The notes beneath the pieces are model-generated. The model made no database searches. It was not told the origin of the DNA and worked only from the letters and a program-made list of their open reading frames with translations. DNA of 64,000 bases from a virus. How positions within the stretch are numbered: the stretch's first letter is position 1; each line of letters begins with the position of its first letter. Below, in pieces: positions 49,156 to 57,474 of this stretch. The position numbers and the translations under genes are program-made. The DNA lies in IMG/VR virus record IMGVR_UViG_3300013132_000031, positions 44,086 to 108,085 of that record. One strand, given 5' to 3'.

Positions 49156-51117
49156 ATGGCCGGTTACGATCCAAAAAAAGCAGCGACATACAACAAACTT
49201 CGTCAGCAAGGACTGAGTGATGAGGCTGCCTTTCAACAATCAGGAATATCCAATTCTGAATCAGACAACTATGTGGTCAATGATGTACCTGGCGATCCGG
49301 GCCGTGGAAAAATAGGTCCTGCAATAATAGGCACAGGCACAATCAGCCAGGCTCCTACTGCTGCTGAACAACGAGAGTCAGCCGAGTTTTATAAAGGACT
49401 TGAATCTAACAACTTTGAAAGAGTTGACTATCCAGTAAAAGCTGACAGTCAGCCCAGCACTAGCACCCCAACAAATTATGTTACCACCAGTACCGAGTCA
49501 ATCAGTGGCGGTGGTTCAACCACTACTATATCAGGTGTGGCAAAAGCCAATGCTGCCAGTCGTGCATTGCAACCCAGCATTGATGCCAAGCAGGCTGAAA
49601 TTGATCAGTTTGTAAAAGAGAACCCCAGCAACTTTGCCAGAAGCAAACAAGGTTTGCCGCCACTGTCACCAGAAGACACTGCGGCCCGGCAAGCAAAATT
49701 CCGAGAGTTGTCTCAAGAAAAGTCTGCATTAAAGGCCGAACAGTTTGATGCCCAAACTCCCGGCAATCCCACAACAACAGTTGTGCCAAACACAACTACC
49801 ACTATCAACACTACCACATTTGGCACAGCATCGACCAACTCAGCTGTGGAAGCACCCGACAGTGCTGATCCAGCCATAGCTCAACAACAAGAAGATCAAG
49901 TTGCTGGACTGCGTGAGAATCAAATTAACAGTGCGCCGACGGCAGTTCCAGCTGAATCGGTGCCTAGCTTACTGACGCGAGAAGAATCCATTGCCCAGGC
50001 ACAAGTCACGCCCACTGACGCAGATCCTGCTGCGGCTGCGGCTGACTTCAATGCCAACACCAATGCCAGTGTGCTGGATGCCATTGGTGTACAAGAACCA
50101 GAGGCGGTGTCAGCTGCAACTCCAGGAACAGCAGGCGCTGAAAGTGCCGACAATCAAGGCGCTGTGGCAACAAAAGCACCGGCAGCAGTAGATGTCACTG
50201 AAGGGGGAGTCATACCCATTTCTAGAGTGAACGAAACACCAGCACAACGAGCAGAACGAGAAGCTATCGAAGCTGCGGCTGCTGAACAAGCAGCCAAGCA
50301 ACGAGCACAAGAACAAGCAGCCATACAAGCTGAATTTCAAACTCCGGCCAATGGTGACTGGCGTGTGCGTTTGCGCCTGGCTCCAGGTGCCACTTATTTG
50401 TACAAAGACGCTGACAACAAATTGTTGGCTCCGCTGGCTGCCAGTGACGGAGTGGTATTTCCTTACATGCCTTCCATTGGTACCACTTACACAGCCAACT
50501 ACGATCAGACTGATCTGGTACACAGCAACTACAAAGGTTATTTTTATCGCAACAGTGCAGTGGACGCAGTCAGCATCACTGGCAAATTCACAGCACAGGA
50601 CACTTTTGAAGCCAACTACTTGTTGGCAGTGATACACTTTTTTAGATCAGTGACCAAGATGTTTTATGGCCAAGACTGGCAACGAGGTGCTCCTCCGCCA
50701 TTGGTATTCCTGTCAGGTCTGGGCGAGTATCAGTTCAACAATCATCCCTGCGTGGTCAACAGTTTCAACTACAGCTTGCCTGCTGATGTGGACTATATTA
50801 GAACCAAGCCCAACAACTATAATGTGGATTTGAGTTCTCGCGAACCCAAACCCATCAGTGGCCCATTCAGTGAGATTCTTGGCGTGGTCAATAGATTGAA
50901 AAATGCTGCCTTGCCCAAAGGAGCTGAGCGTCCGCCGCCTGAACAGGGTCTGGTCACTGCTCAGAGTGTGAACAACACTCAAAACAGTACCTATGTGCCC
51001 ACCAGCATAGACATCACCATCACACTGCTGCCAATACAAACTCGAAAACAAATCAGCCAAGGGTTTAGTGTACAAGAATTCAGCAAAGGCACACTGTTGA
51101 GAAAAGGATTCTGGTAA
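49156..51117 (+). CDS. 48: Baseplate tail-tube cap protein gp48-like with long N-terminal extension
   Basis: A 653-residue protein. The C-terminal 270 residues match the T4 gp48/gp54 tube-initiation family: GVVFPYMPSIGTTYTANYDQ, LVHSNYKGYFYRNS, VDAVSITGKFTAQ and YLLAVIHFFRSVTKMFYG, then YQFNNHPCVVNSFNYSLP. T4 gp48 is 364 residues. Here residues 1-330 are an Ala/Thr/Gln/Pro-rich, largely disordered extension that starts with a short DPKKAATYNKLRQQGLSDEAA helix. gp48 caps the baseplate and nucleates the tail tube. It ends in a TAATG overlap with the gp53-like gene. Confidence 0.75.
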   Translation: MAGYDPKKAATYNKLRQQGLSDEAAFQQSGISNSESDNYVVNDVPGDPGRGKIGPAIIGTGTISQAPTAAEQRESAEFYKGLESNNFERVDYPVKADSQPSTSTPTNYVTTSTESISGGGSTTTISGVAKANAASRALQPSIDAKQAEIDQFVKENPSNFARSKQGLPPLSPEDTAARQAKFRELSQEKSALKAEQFDAQTPGNPTTTVVPNTTTTINTTTFGTASTNSAVEAPDSADPAIAQQQEDQVAGLRENQINSAPTAVPAESVPSLLTREESIAQAQVTPTDADPAAAAADFNANTNASVLDAIGVQEPEAVSAATPGTAGAESADNQGAVATKAPAAVDVTEGGVIPISRVNETPAQRAEREAIEAAAAEQAAKQRAQEQAAIQAEFQTPANGDWRVRLRLAPGATYLYKDADNKLLAPLAASDGVVFPYMPSIGTTYTANYDQTDLVHSNYKGYFYRNSAVDAVSITGKFTAQDTFEANYLLAVIHFFRSVTKMFYGQDWQRGAPPPLVFLSGLGEYQFNNHPCVVNSFNYSLPADVDYIRTKPNNYNVDLSSREPKPISGPFSEILGVVNRLKNAALPKGAERPPPEQGLVTAQSVNNTQNSTYVPTSIDITITLLPIQTRKQISQGFSVQEFSKGTLLRKGFW

Positions 51118-51416
51118 TGGCCAATTATGATCCCACTAGCCCCTACTACTTGACTGGAGTGAGTCAGTTTTTTCTTGACGTCATGGTCAACAGACCCATA
51201 CCCAAAGAAACTGATGACTTGCCGTTTGAAATAAACTTGACCTATCAATACAGACCAGACCTGCTGGCCAATGACCTTTATGGCAACGGCGCCTTGTGGT
51301 GGGTGTTTTATCAACGCAATCCCAACACACTCACAAAACCTCCACTGGATTTTGTGCAAGGAACTTTGATCTACTTGCCCAAGATCAATACCTTGAAATC
51401 AGCCCTGGGATTCTAA
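51117..51416 (+). CDS. 53: Baseplate wedge protein gp53-like (99 aa)
   Basis: A 99-residue protein made of essentially one domain of T4 gp53. FEINLTYQYRPDLLANDLYG, then ALWWVFYQRNPNTL and the closing FVQGTLIYLPKI are the family's hallmark (Y-R-P-D ... LWW-x-F ... R-N-P ... G-x-x-I-x-x-P). T4 gp53 has 196 residues, and only the core is kept here, as in cyanophages. gp53 joins the wedges around the hub. It begins inside the stop of gp48 (TAATG) and is followed after 3 bases by the large hub-region gene, so the operon is tightly packed. Confidence 0.75.
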   Translation: MANYDPTSPYYLTGVSQFFLDVMVNRPIPKETDDLPFEINLTYQYRPDLLANDLYGNGALWWVFYQRNPNTLTKPPLDFVQGTLIYLPKINTLKSALGF

Positions 51417-51419
51417 CAA

Positions 51420-54143
51420 ATGGCAGTTCCACAACCGCAAAATCAGGCACAACAACAAAGTGGGCTCAATGCATCACCCAGCAAGTCCAAGATTTCTTCA
51501 GGCAATGCTGTGCCCGACGACAACACTCCGCCATCAGCTACCACAACACAAACAGTCGCCAATCAAGCCAATGCTGGCACTGCTGATCCTTCCAATGGTT
51601 TTGTAAAACCACAGCCCAATGTGTTGGATTCATTTGCCAGCACCACTTGGTCGGCCAGTGTGTATTTGTTGGCACCGTACCTCTACAAAGAACTGGTCAC
51701 TGGCCTCCAATCAGGCATTCCAGGATCATACCTGTTGTTTCAAACTGCTGGTGCAGGTGCCCAAGCTGGTACCATAGGCAACCGGGGCGTAAACAACACC
51801 ACAAATACTGTATCAATCAGCGGCGTTGGTGGTGCTGCTAGAAATGCATATTTCACAGAAGACTTTTACATTGACTCACTCACACTGGAAACTGCCATGC
51901 CAGGTGGTGGCACAGGCGCTGCTCACAGCGCCACCACGTTGAAATTCACAGTGATTGAACCAGGCAATATCAGTCTGTTGGATCGACTGTATCTGGCAGT
52001 GCAAGATGCCAATCAAGGCAGTGTGGACAACAGCATAGTTAATTATTCTGCTGCACAGTACTTGTTGGTGATCAGCTGGTTTGGCTATGACATAGCAGGC
52101 AACTTGATCAAAAGCAATACCATAACAGAAGATGCCACCACCAAGCTGATCAATCCCAATGCAGCCTTGCAAAAACTCATACCATTCACCATCAACAGCA
52201 TTGACTTCAGTGTGAGCAGTAAGTTGGTATCATATGACTTTGACTGTTCTCCAGTGGGACAGATCATTGCTGGTGGAACCCGTAGAAGCACCATACCCAG
52301 AGACATACAACTCACTGCTGGCACAGTGGGGCAACTGTTGCGAGGCGGCGCCGCCGACGTCACTGACTCCGCAGCTTCTGCCCCAGGCGCCAGCACTACC
52401 AATACAAAAAACACACAGCCAGCACAAAACCCGCCCAAGGCCAACAATGCACCAGCAGGCAAGATCACCCTCAAGCAAGGCCTGTCTGCTGCCATGAATG
52501 AAACTGCTCAAGAGCCAGTGAGTAAAAATCTCTATACCATAGCAGATCAGTACGAAATTGTTTTTGTGGGACCGGGCTCTGATGAAATAGAAAATGCCAC
52601 GTTGATTTTGCCTGGATCCATTGTGAATCAGTCTACCAGCCCCATGTCCACGTCCGCGTCTGAGAATCCCAACACTGCTCTGAACCCCAATGCTACGGCC
52701 ATGCAGACCAAGTACAAAAATTGGAGTATCACAGCAGGCATGCAGATTGTGCAGGTGATTGATCTGGCCATACGCAACAGCAGTTATATCTACAATCAAA
52801 GTCTCACTGTGCTGAACGCTCAAGGCAAAGAACAACCAAATCCTTCAGCAGCGAACAACATCAGCGATAGCAAGCCCATGAAATGGTTCAAGATCAATTT
52901 TGTGGCCATTCCCATTGCCAACGATCCTGCTCGCAATGACTATGCTTACAAGCTGCGATTTGAAATCAGTGCTTACACACTGCGTCGATTTGACAGCAGA
53001 TATTTTCCATTGACTCCATTCCGCGGAGTGCATAAAAGCTATCCTTATTGGTTCACTGGCCAAAACACCGCAGTATTGGATTACACAGCCAAGTTCAGTA
53101 ACTTGTACAATCTCACTGTGACTGGTGGCCCAGGCGAAGAAAACAACGTGAGCAAAGTCCGTCGAGCTCAAACTGCCAACATGCGTGAACTGGTAAAAAT
53201 CAATTATTTCCCAACCAGCACAGAAAGCAACAAAGGCGCAGACAACAATGCCAATGAAGTGGGCGCCAATGCATCTGAATATTATTACCAAGAAGACAAT
53301 CAAGGCGGCACTGACCTACGTATTATTGGCGATCCAGCTTGGATACAGCAAGGCAGCCTCACTGGCAGATTGACCAACGGCAAAGACTTCAGCATACAGC
53401 CTTTTCTGCCAGACGGCACCATAAATTTTGACGCCGCACAGGTTATGTTTGAAGTGAGTTGGCAACGTCCTGAAGATTATGATCTCAGCACTGGGCTGGC
53501 CGATCCTTATGCCAGACCAGGCAATGCCAGCCGCCAGCCACAACAAAGCAATGTGTATGTGGCCACCAAAGTCACACATGAATTCCGTGGAGGTAAATTT
53601 GAACAAGTGATCAATGGCGCTTTGTTCAATTATCCAAAGCCTGATGGACTCAACACTGTGAATGGTGGTGCAGCAGTTGGCAAATCCACAGACAAAGCAG
53701 CAGCAGCAGCCGGCACAGCCAGCACCGCAGTGTCCAGCAACGGCTTAGCAGAACGAGAAAATGTCGCAGTGTCTGGTGTGAGAATCAGTGCAGATGGTGG
53801 TGGATCCAACCCCATCTCAGCCACTGCTGGTGGACCCAACGGATTCTTGACCAGCGCACAAAAACAATTGCAAGGTTTGGGAGCCAGGATTCCCAGCAGT
53901 TTGAACACAGCAACAACTCAGGCCATCAACAACGCCATTGCACCATTTGCCTCAGTCAACAATGTGACACCGGCCAGTTATCCACGTGCGCCCACTGGAT
54001 CAGGTGTGGGCCCAGCGTCATTGCCAACCTTGGCAGATGCAGGCTTGCCAGATGTGTTGAGAACCGCGGTGAAAAAAATCAACGACAATCCGTTGGCCAC
54101 AGCAGTGTATGAACGCACACAATTGATATCTAAAGATGCATAA
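51420..54143 (+). CDS. Large baseplate hub-region structural protein (907 aa)
   Basis: A 907-residue virion protein between gp53 and gp5. After a disordered N-terminus (to about residue 75), residues 75-300 contain FTEDFYIDSLTLET, TTLKFTVIEPGNISLLDRLY, AAQYLLVISWFGYD and IDFSVSSKLVSYDFDCSPV. This is the strand pattern of hub proteins such as gp27 and their marine counterparts. A second half (about 450-720) repeats a similar beta-rich layout with RRFDSRYFPLTPFRGVHKSYPYWFTG and PAWIQQG, and the last 180 residues are Ala/Ser/Gly-rich. I think it is the functional hub partner of the gp5 spike, but no single motif proves that. It is followed by gp5 after 8 bases. Confidence 0.5.
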   Translation: MAVPQPQNQAQQQSGLNASPSKSKISSGNAVPDDNTPPSATTTQTVANQANAGTADPSNGFVKPQPNVLDSFASTTWSASVYLLAPYLYKELVTGLQSGIPGSYLLFQTAGAGAQAGTIGNRGVNNTTNTVSISGVGGAARNAYFTEDFYIDSLTLETAMPGGGTGAAHSATTLKFTVIEPGNISLLDRLYLAVQDANQGSVDNSIVNYSAAQYLLVISWFGYDIAGNLIKSNTITEDATTKLINPNAALQKLIPFTINSIDFSVSSKLVSYDFDCSPVGQIIAGGTRRSTIPRDIQLTAGTVGQLLRGGAADVTDSAASAPGASTTNTKNTQPAQNPPKANNAPAGKITLKQGLSAAMNETAQEPVSKNLYTIADQYEIVFVGPGSDEIENATLILPGSIVNQSTSPMSTSASENPNTALNPNATAMQTKYKNWSITAGMQIVQVIDLAIRNSSYIYNQSLTVLNAQGKEQPNPSAANNISDSKPMKWFKINFVAIPIANDPARNDYAYKLRFEISAYTLRRFDSRYFPLTPFRGVHKSYPYWFTGQNTAVLDYTAKFSNLYNLTVTGGPGEENNVSKVRRAQTANMRELVKINYFPTSTESNKGADNNANEVGANASEYYYQEDNQGGTDLRIIGDPAWIQQGSLTGRLTNGKDFSIQPFLPDGTINFDAAQVMFEVSWQRPEDYDLSTGLADPYARPGNASRQPQQSNVYVATKVTHEFRGGKFEQVINGALFNYPKPDGLNTVNGGAAVGKSTDKAAAAAGTASTAVSSNGLAERENVAVSGVRISADGGGSNPISATAGGPNGFLTSAQKQLQGLGARIPSSLNTATTQAINNAIAPFASVNNVTPASYPRAPTGSGVGPASLPTLADAGLPDVLRTAVKKINDNPLATAVYERTQLISKDA

Positions 54144-54151
54144 GGACTGAC

Positions 54152-55657
54152 ATGTCAGAAGAAATACAACGCAGTAGAGGAAGACCGCAAAATTTCAAAC
54201 AAGACCGCGGCGGTGTGGCCACAGAATTTGGCCCTTTCACTGCTGTGGTAAAAAACAATGTGGATCCCACTAGATCTGGCCGTTTGCAGGTGTTCATTCA
54301 AAATTTCAACAGTGGTGCCGATGAAAGCGACAATCGATTCTGGACCACAGTGAGATACTTGCCTGGGTTCTATGGAGCAACTCCCTCAGGCCTAGCACCT
54401 GACAACACTGTGGGCGGTTATCTTACCAATCAAAGCTCTTATGGCATGTGGATGACACCACCTGACATTGGTATCACTGTGGTAGTGGTGTTTGTAAACG
54501 GTGACAGAGACCTGGGCTACTACATTGGTTCTGTGCCAGACCAAGGCACCGGGCACATGATACCAGCCATAGGCGGCAGTACAAATTATCAGACAGACAA
54601 TAAAAATCAAGAAACTTACTATGTAAATTCTGCCTTGTTGCCTGTGACAGAAATCAATACTGATAATCCCGAGGTGGTAAACAGTGCAAGATTTTTTGAT
54701 CAAAAGAAACCTGTGCATGCAGTGGTAGCTGGTGCTATGTTTCAGCAAGGACTCAACAATGATCGCGAACGTGGTCCCATAAGAAGCAGCAGTCAACGAG
54801 AAAGTCCCAGCAGAGTATTTGGAGTGTCCACTCCAGGCATCCCTGTGTATCAAGGTGGTCTCAAACCCAACGACATAGCACAAAAAATAGCCAGCGGAGA
54901 AATCCAACCTGCTGATGCTCAAGTTATAGGACGCATGGGCGGACACACTCTTGTGATGGATGACGGCGATCTAAACGGTGAAAATGCCTTGTTTAGACTG
55001 AGAACACCCAAGGGTCATCAGATTACCATGAACGACTCGGGCAACTTCTTTTACATCACACATGCCAATGGGCAAACATGGTTGGAGTTTGGACAAGAGG
55101 GCACTGTGGATGTGTTCAGTACCAACTCCATCAACATGCGCACACAAGGCGATATAAATTTTCATGCTGATCGTGACATCAACATGTTTGCTGGTGGTAA
55201 CATACAGGTCAAAAGTACTCTGGCCACCACAATTGAAAGTGTGACTGACCTTTCAATATCAGCACAGAAAAATTTCAAAGTCTACAGCAAGGACACCATT
55301 GGCGTCAAAGCCGACGGCAGCCTGGCTTTGCAAAGTGCCACTGGCACATGGAACGGTGGTGAATCACTGTTGTTTACCGCAGGCGGAATTGATCTCAACG
55401 GCCCAGCTGCCCCTGCTGTGACCAAACCTGCTGTTATCATCACACGCAAACTGGATGACACCTCATTCAGCACCGCTCAAGGCTGGACAGTGGCCACAGG
55501 CAATCTTGAAAGCATTGTGAACCGAGCTCCCACACACGAACCTTATCCTTATCACAACAAAGGAGTCAATATCAAAGTCAATCTTGAACCAGGACAACCA
55601 TCACCTCCACCGGGTGCTGTTCCTGTACCAGCCGGCGTGGTCATTAGAGCAAAATGA
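54152..55657 (+). CDS. 5: Baseplate spike gp5-like, without lysozyme domain
   Basis: A 501-residue tail spike. Residues 25-140 are the OB-fold domain (FGPFTAVVKNNVDPTRSGRL, then VFIQNF, SYGMWMTPPDIGITVVVVF and GYYIGSVP), as in gp5 and VgrG. Residues about 265-430 (GRMGGHTLVMDDGD, then ENALFRLRTPKGHQI, NINMRTQGDI and DINMFAGGNIQVKS) form the triple-stranded beta-helix needle. The T4 lysozyme insert between these parts is absent: residues 140-260 hold only a linker. So the muramidase must be elsewhere, probably in the tape-measure-like protein at 34482-37142. AAGGA precedes the ATG, and ATGA couples it to the next gene. Confidence 0.85.
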   Translation: MSEEIQRSRGRPQNFKQDRGGVATEFGPFTAVVKNNVDPTRSGRLQVFIQNFNSGADESDNRFWTTVRYLPGFYGATPSGLAPDNTVGGYLTNQSSYGMWMTPPDIGITVVVVFVNGDRDLGYYIGSVPDQGTGHMIPAIGGSTNYQTDNKNQETYYVNSALLPVTEINTDNPEVVNSARFFDQKKPVHAVVAGAMFQQGLNNDRERGPIRSSSQRESPSRVFGVSTPGIPVYQGGLKPNDIAQKIASGEIQPADAQVIGRMGGHTLVMDDGDLNGENALFRLRTPKGHQITMNDSGNFFYITHANGQTWLEFGQEGTVDVFSTNSINMRTQGDINFHADRDINMFAGGNIQVKSTLATTIESVTDLSISAQKNFKVYSKDTIGVKADGSLALQSATGTWNGGESLLFTAGGIDLNGPAAPAVTKPAVIITRKLDDTSFSTAQGWTVATGNLESIVNRAPTHEPYPYHNKGVNIKVNLEPGQPSPPPGAVPVPAGVVIRAK

Positions 55658-57036
55658 AACAGTACTCATTTACTTTTGGGGGCAAAACTTTTCAGGTTGA
55701 TGTGCCCACTGGACTCACTGAAGCTCAAGCACGACAGATATTTGATCAACAGGCCAAAACTGGTGCTTTGGTGGGACTCAAACCAGGAGACATAATTGAT
55801 GCTGCCAGTCAAGCAGCCGCTTCAGTGCCTGGCGCCACGGCACAATTCACACAGGCTCTCAGCGGAATACCAGGCAGTGTGCAAGGTGCGTTGACATCGC
55901 CAGACGCCAAAGCTGGCTTGACCAGTGCAATAGATCAAGGCAAACAAGTGTTGTCCAACATTACCAAGTCACTATCTTCAACTCCAGTGACCAACGGAAT
56001 GAGTATACCAGAGTTTGCCAAACAGGCACAGGCCTTGGTGCCAATTCAAGGACTCAGCAGTGTGGATGTGCGAGCAGGATTGAGTCAGGCAGCAGCTTTG
56101 GTAGGACAGGCTCCTACTGAAATCAGCAATGCCTTGGGCGTGGGCCAGTTTGGATTTGATGCCTCACAATTGGAAACAGCCGGCCTGCTCAAACCAGGCA
56201 CTGCCAGCGCATTTTTATCTCAAGGCGCCAATGAGCTGTCATCAATACTGCAAAGCCCCACAGTGTGGACCGGCGCCGGCGGCATCAAAGACCTGGATAG
56301 TTTTTTGTCAAACCCAGCAGCACAGAATTTGACACAACAGAATTTGATGGATGCAGGACTAACAGCAGTGAAACAACTGGGTCTTCCCATAGGCAAACTG
56401 GACAGCAAAGCCTTGGCTGGAGTGGCACTGAACGCAGCCAAATCTGTGGAGACCACTCTGGACTGGGCCAAGGGACAAGCTCTTTCTGCAGATGTCAAGG
56501 CCGAGTATGACACCTTGGCCAAAGATGCAGCATTTGCTGTGGGAGTGGCTCAAGAAAAACTCAATGATGCACTGAAACAAGAAGAATTTGCTGTGCCGTC
56601 AGAGAACACAGTGGACCGTGCCACCTTGGATGCCGCAGTCACCAGACTGTTTGGCAACGACAAAATCCCATCTTTTGAATACGGCAGCGGCGAACGTGAC
56701 GAAGCACTGGATGGCCAGTACAAAGATCTACGCAAACAATGGTCTGACATCAATGACAATATTCTTGCTGCAAAAATTAGAAGCACCTCAACAGCAGAAA
56801 ATGCACAGGCCAATCTCAGCAAGGCCAATGGTTTCCTGGCACAGAGTCGAGCACTGGAAGGTCAGTTAAAAAGTCTACAGCAGCAGGCAGCGGCCAAACT
56901 CAACATTGGTCTTGCGTTTGATATCGGAGTATTGCTGGCCGAAGTGCAGGCTGTTATCAATCAAATTCTCTATGCCACCATACCTTGGTTGCGCAGTTTG
57001 TCAAATCCCAATGCACCGCCAGCCACACCTTTTTAA
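55654..57036 (+). CDS. Virion protein of unknown function between gp5 and gp25 (460 aa)
   Basis: A 460-residue protein that I cannot name. The first 45 residues, with YSFTFGGKTFQVDVPTGLTE followed by QARQIFDQQ and VGLKPGD, form a small module also found in other phage structural proteins. The rest is Ala/Ser/Leu/Gln-rich and helical, with a hydrophobic C-terminal segment (LAFDIGVLLAEVQAVINQIL) and a Pro-rich end. The last segment could insert into a membrane or pack in a hub channel. It is coupled to gp5 by ATGA and followed by gp25 after 15 bases. Synteny with marine T4-like phages suggests a baseplate hub or ejected protein, which is inference. Confidence 0.5.
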   Translation: MKQYSFTFGGKTFQVDVPTGLTEAQARQIFDQQAKTGALVGLKPGDIIDAASQAAASVPGATAQFTQALSGIPGSVQGALTSPDAKAGLTSAIDQGKQVLSNITKSLSSTPVTNGMSIPEFAKQAQALVPIQGLSSVDVRAGLSQAAALVGQAPTEISNALGVGQFGFDASQLETAGLLKPGTASAFLSQGANELSSILQSPTVWTGAGGIKDLDSFLSNPAAQNLTQQNLMDAGLTAVKQLGLPIGKLDSKALAGVALNAAKSVETTLDWAKGQALSADVKAEYDTLAKDAAFAVGVAQEKLNDALKQEEFAVPSENTVDRATLDAAVTRLFGNDKIPSFEYGSGERDEALDGQYKDLRKQWSDINDNILAAKIRSTSTAENAQANLSKANGFLAQSRALEGQLKSLQQQAAAKLNIGLAFDIGVLLAEVQAVINQILYATIPWLRSLSNPNAPPATPF

Positions 57037-57038
57037 GC

Positions 57039-57046
57039 CATAAATA
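57039..57046 (+). promoter_or_regulatory. Late promoter octamer of gp25, leaderless architecture
   Basis: CATAAATA, then TCAGT and ATG 57052. No Shine-Dalgarno sequence. The same CATAAATA-NCAGT-ATG arrangement occurs before gp67. Confidence 0.65.
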
Positions 57047-57051
57047 TCAGT

Positions 57052-57426
57052 ATGACCACATACATTGGCTTCAATACTATCAATCAAAACAAAAAATTCA
57101 CACTCACAGATTTTGAGTTGATTCAACGTGATCTGTTGAATGCTTTCAGTATTCGTCAAGGAGAACTGCCCGGTAGACCCAGCTACGGAACCACGGTATA
57201 TGAGTATCTGTTTGAGAACCAAGCTGAACAAATGCAACAGGCCATCAAGGACGAAATACAGCGTGTGGCGTCAGGGGATCCACGTTTGTTTCTCAATGAC
57301 ATACAGGTTTTTCCACAGAACAATGGTATTTTGATACAGTTAGAAATCATAATAGTACAGACCACCGAAGCCAAAATACTTGCTATCTTTTTTGATGCAC
57401 AGCAACAAACTGCCGGCTATGTATAA
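57052..57426 (+). CDS. 25: Baseplate wedge protein gp25
   Basis: A 124-residue member of the gp25/TssE family, which starts sheath assembly at the baseplate. TLTDFELIQRDLLNAFSIRQGELPGRPSYG is split here by family blocks: DFELIQRDLLNAF, then RPSYGTTVYEYLFE, AIKDEIQRVASGDPRL and a C-terminal ILIQLEIIIVQT strand pair. The usual EPR core sequence is FENQAEQ at this position, so the proline and arginine are missing and gp6/gp53 contacts may differ. Length is close to T4 gp25 (132). Confidence 0.88.
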   Translation: MTTYIGFNTINQNKKFTLTDFELIQRDLLNAFSIRQGELPGRPSYGTTVYEYLFENQAEQMQQAIKDEIQRVASGDPRLFLNDIQVFPQNNGILIQLEIIIVQTTEAKILAIFFDAQQQTAGYV

Positions 57427-57445
57427 CTGCGCCGTTTTCTTTGTC

Positions 57446-57453
57446 AATAAATA
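57446..57453 (+). promoter_or_regulatory. Late promoter octamer of gp6
   Basis: AATAAATA, 21 bases before the gp6 ATG at 57475, with AGAGG in the leader. Confidence 0.55.
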
Positions 57454-57474
57454 ACTCTAGAGGCACAGAGATCA

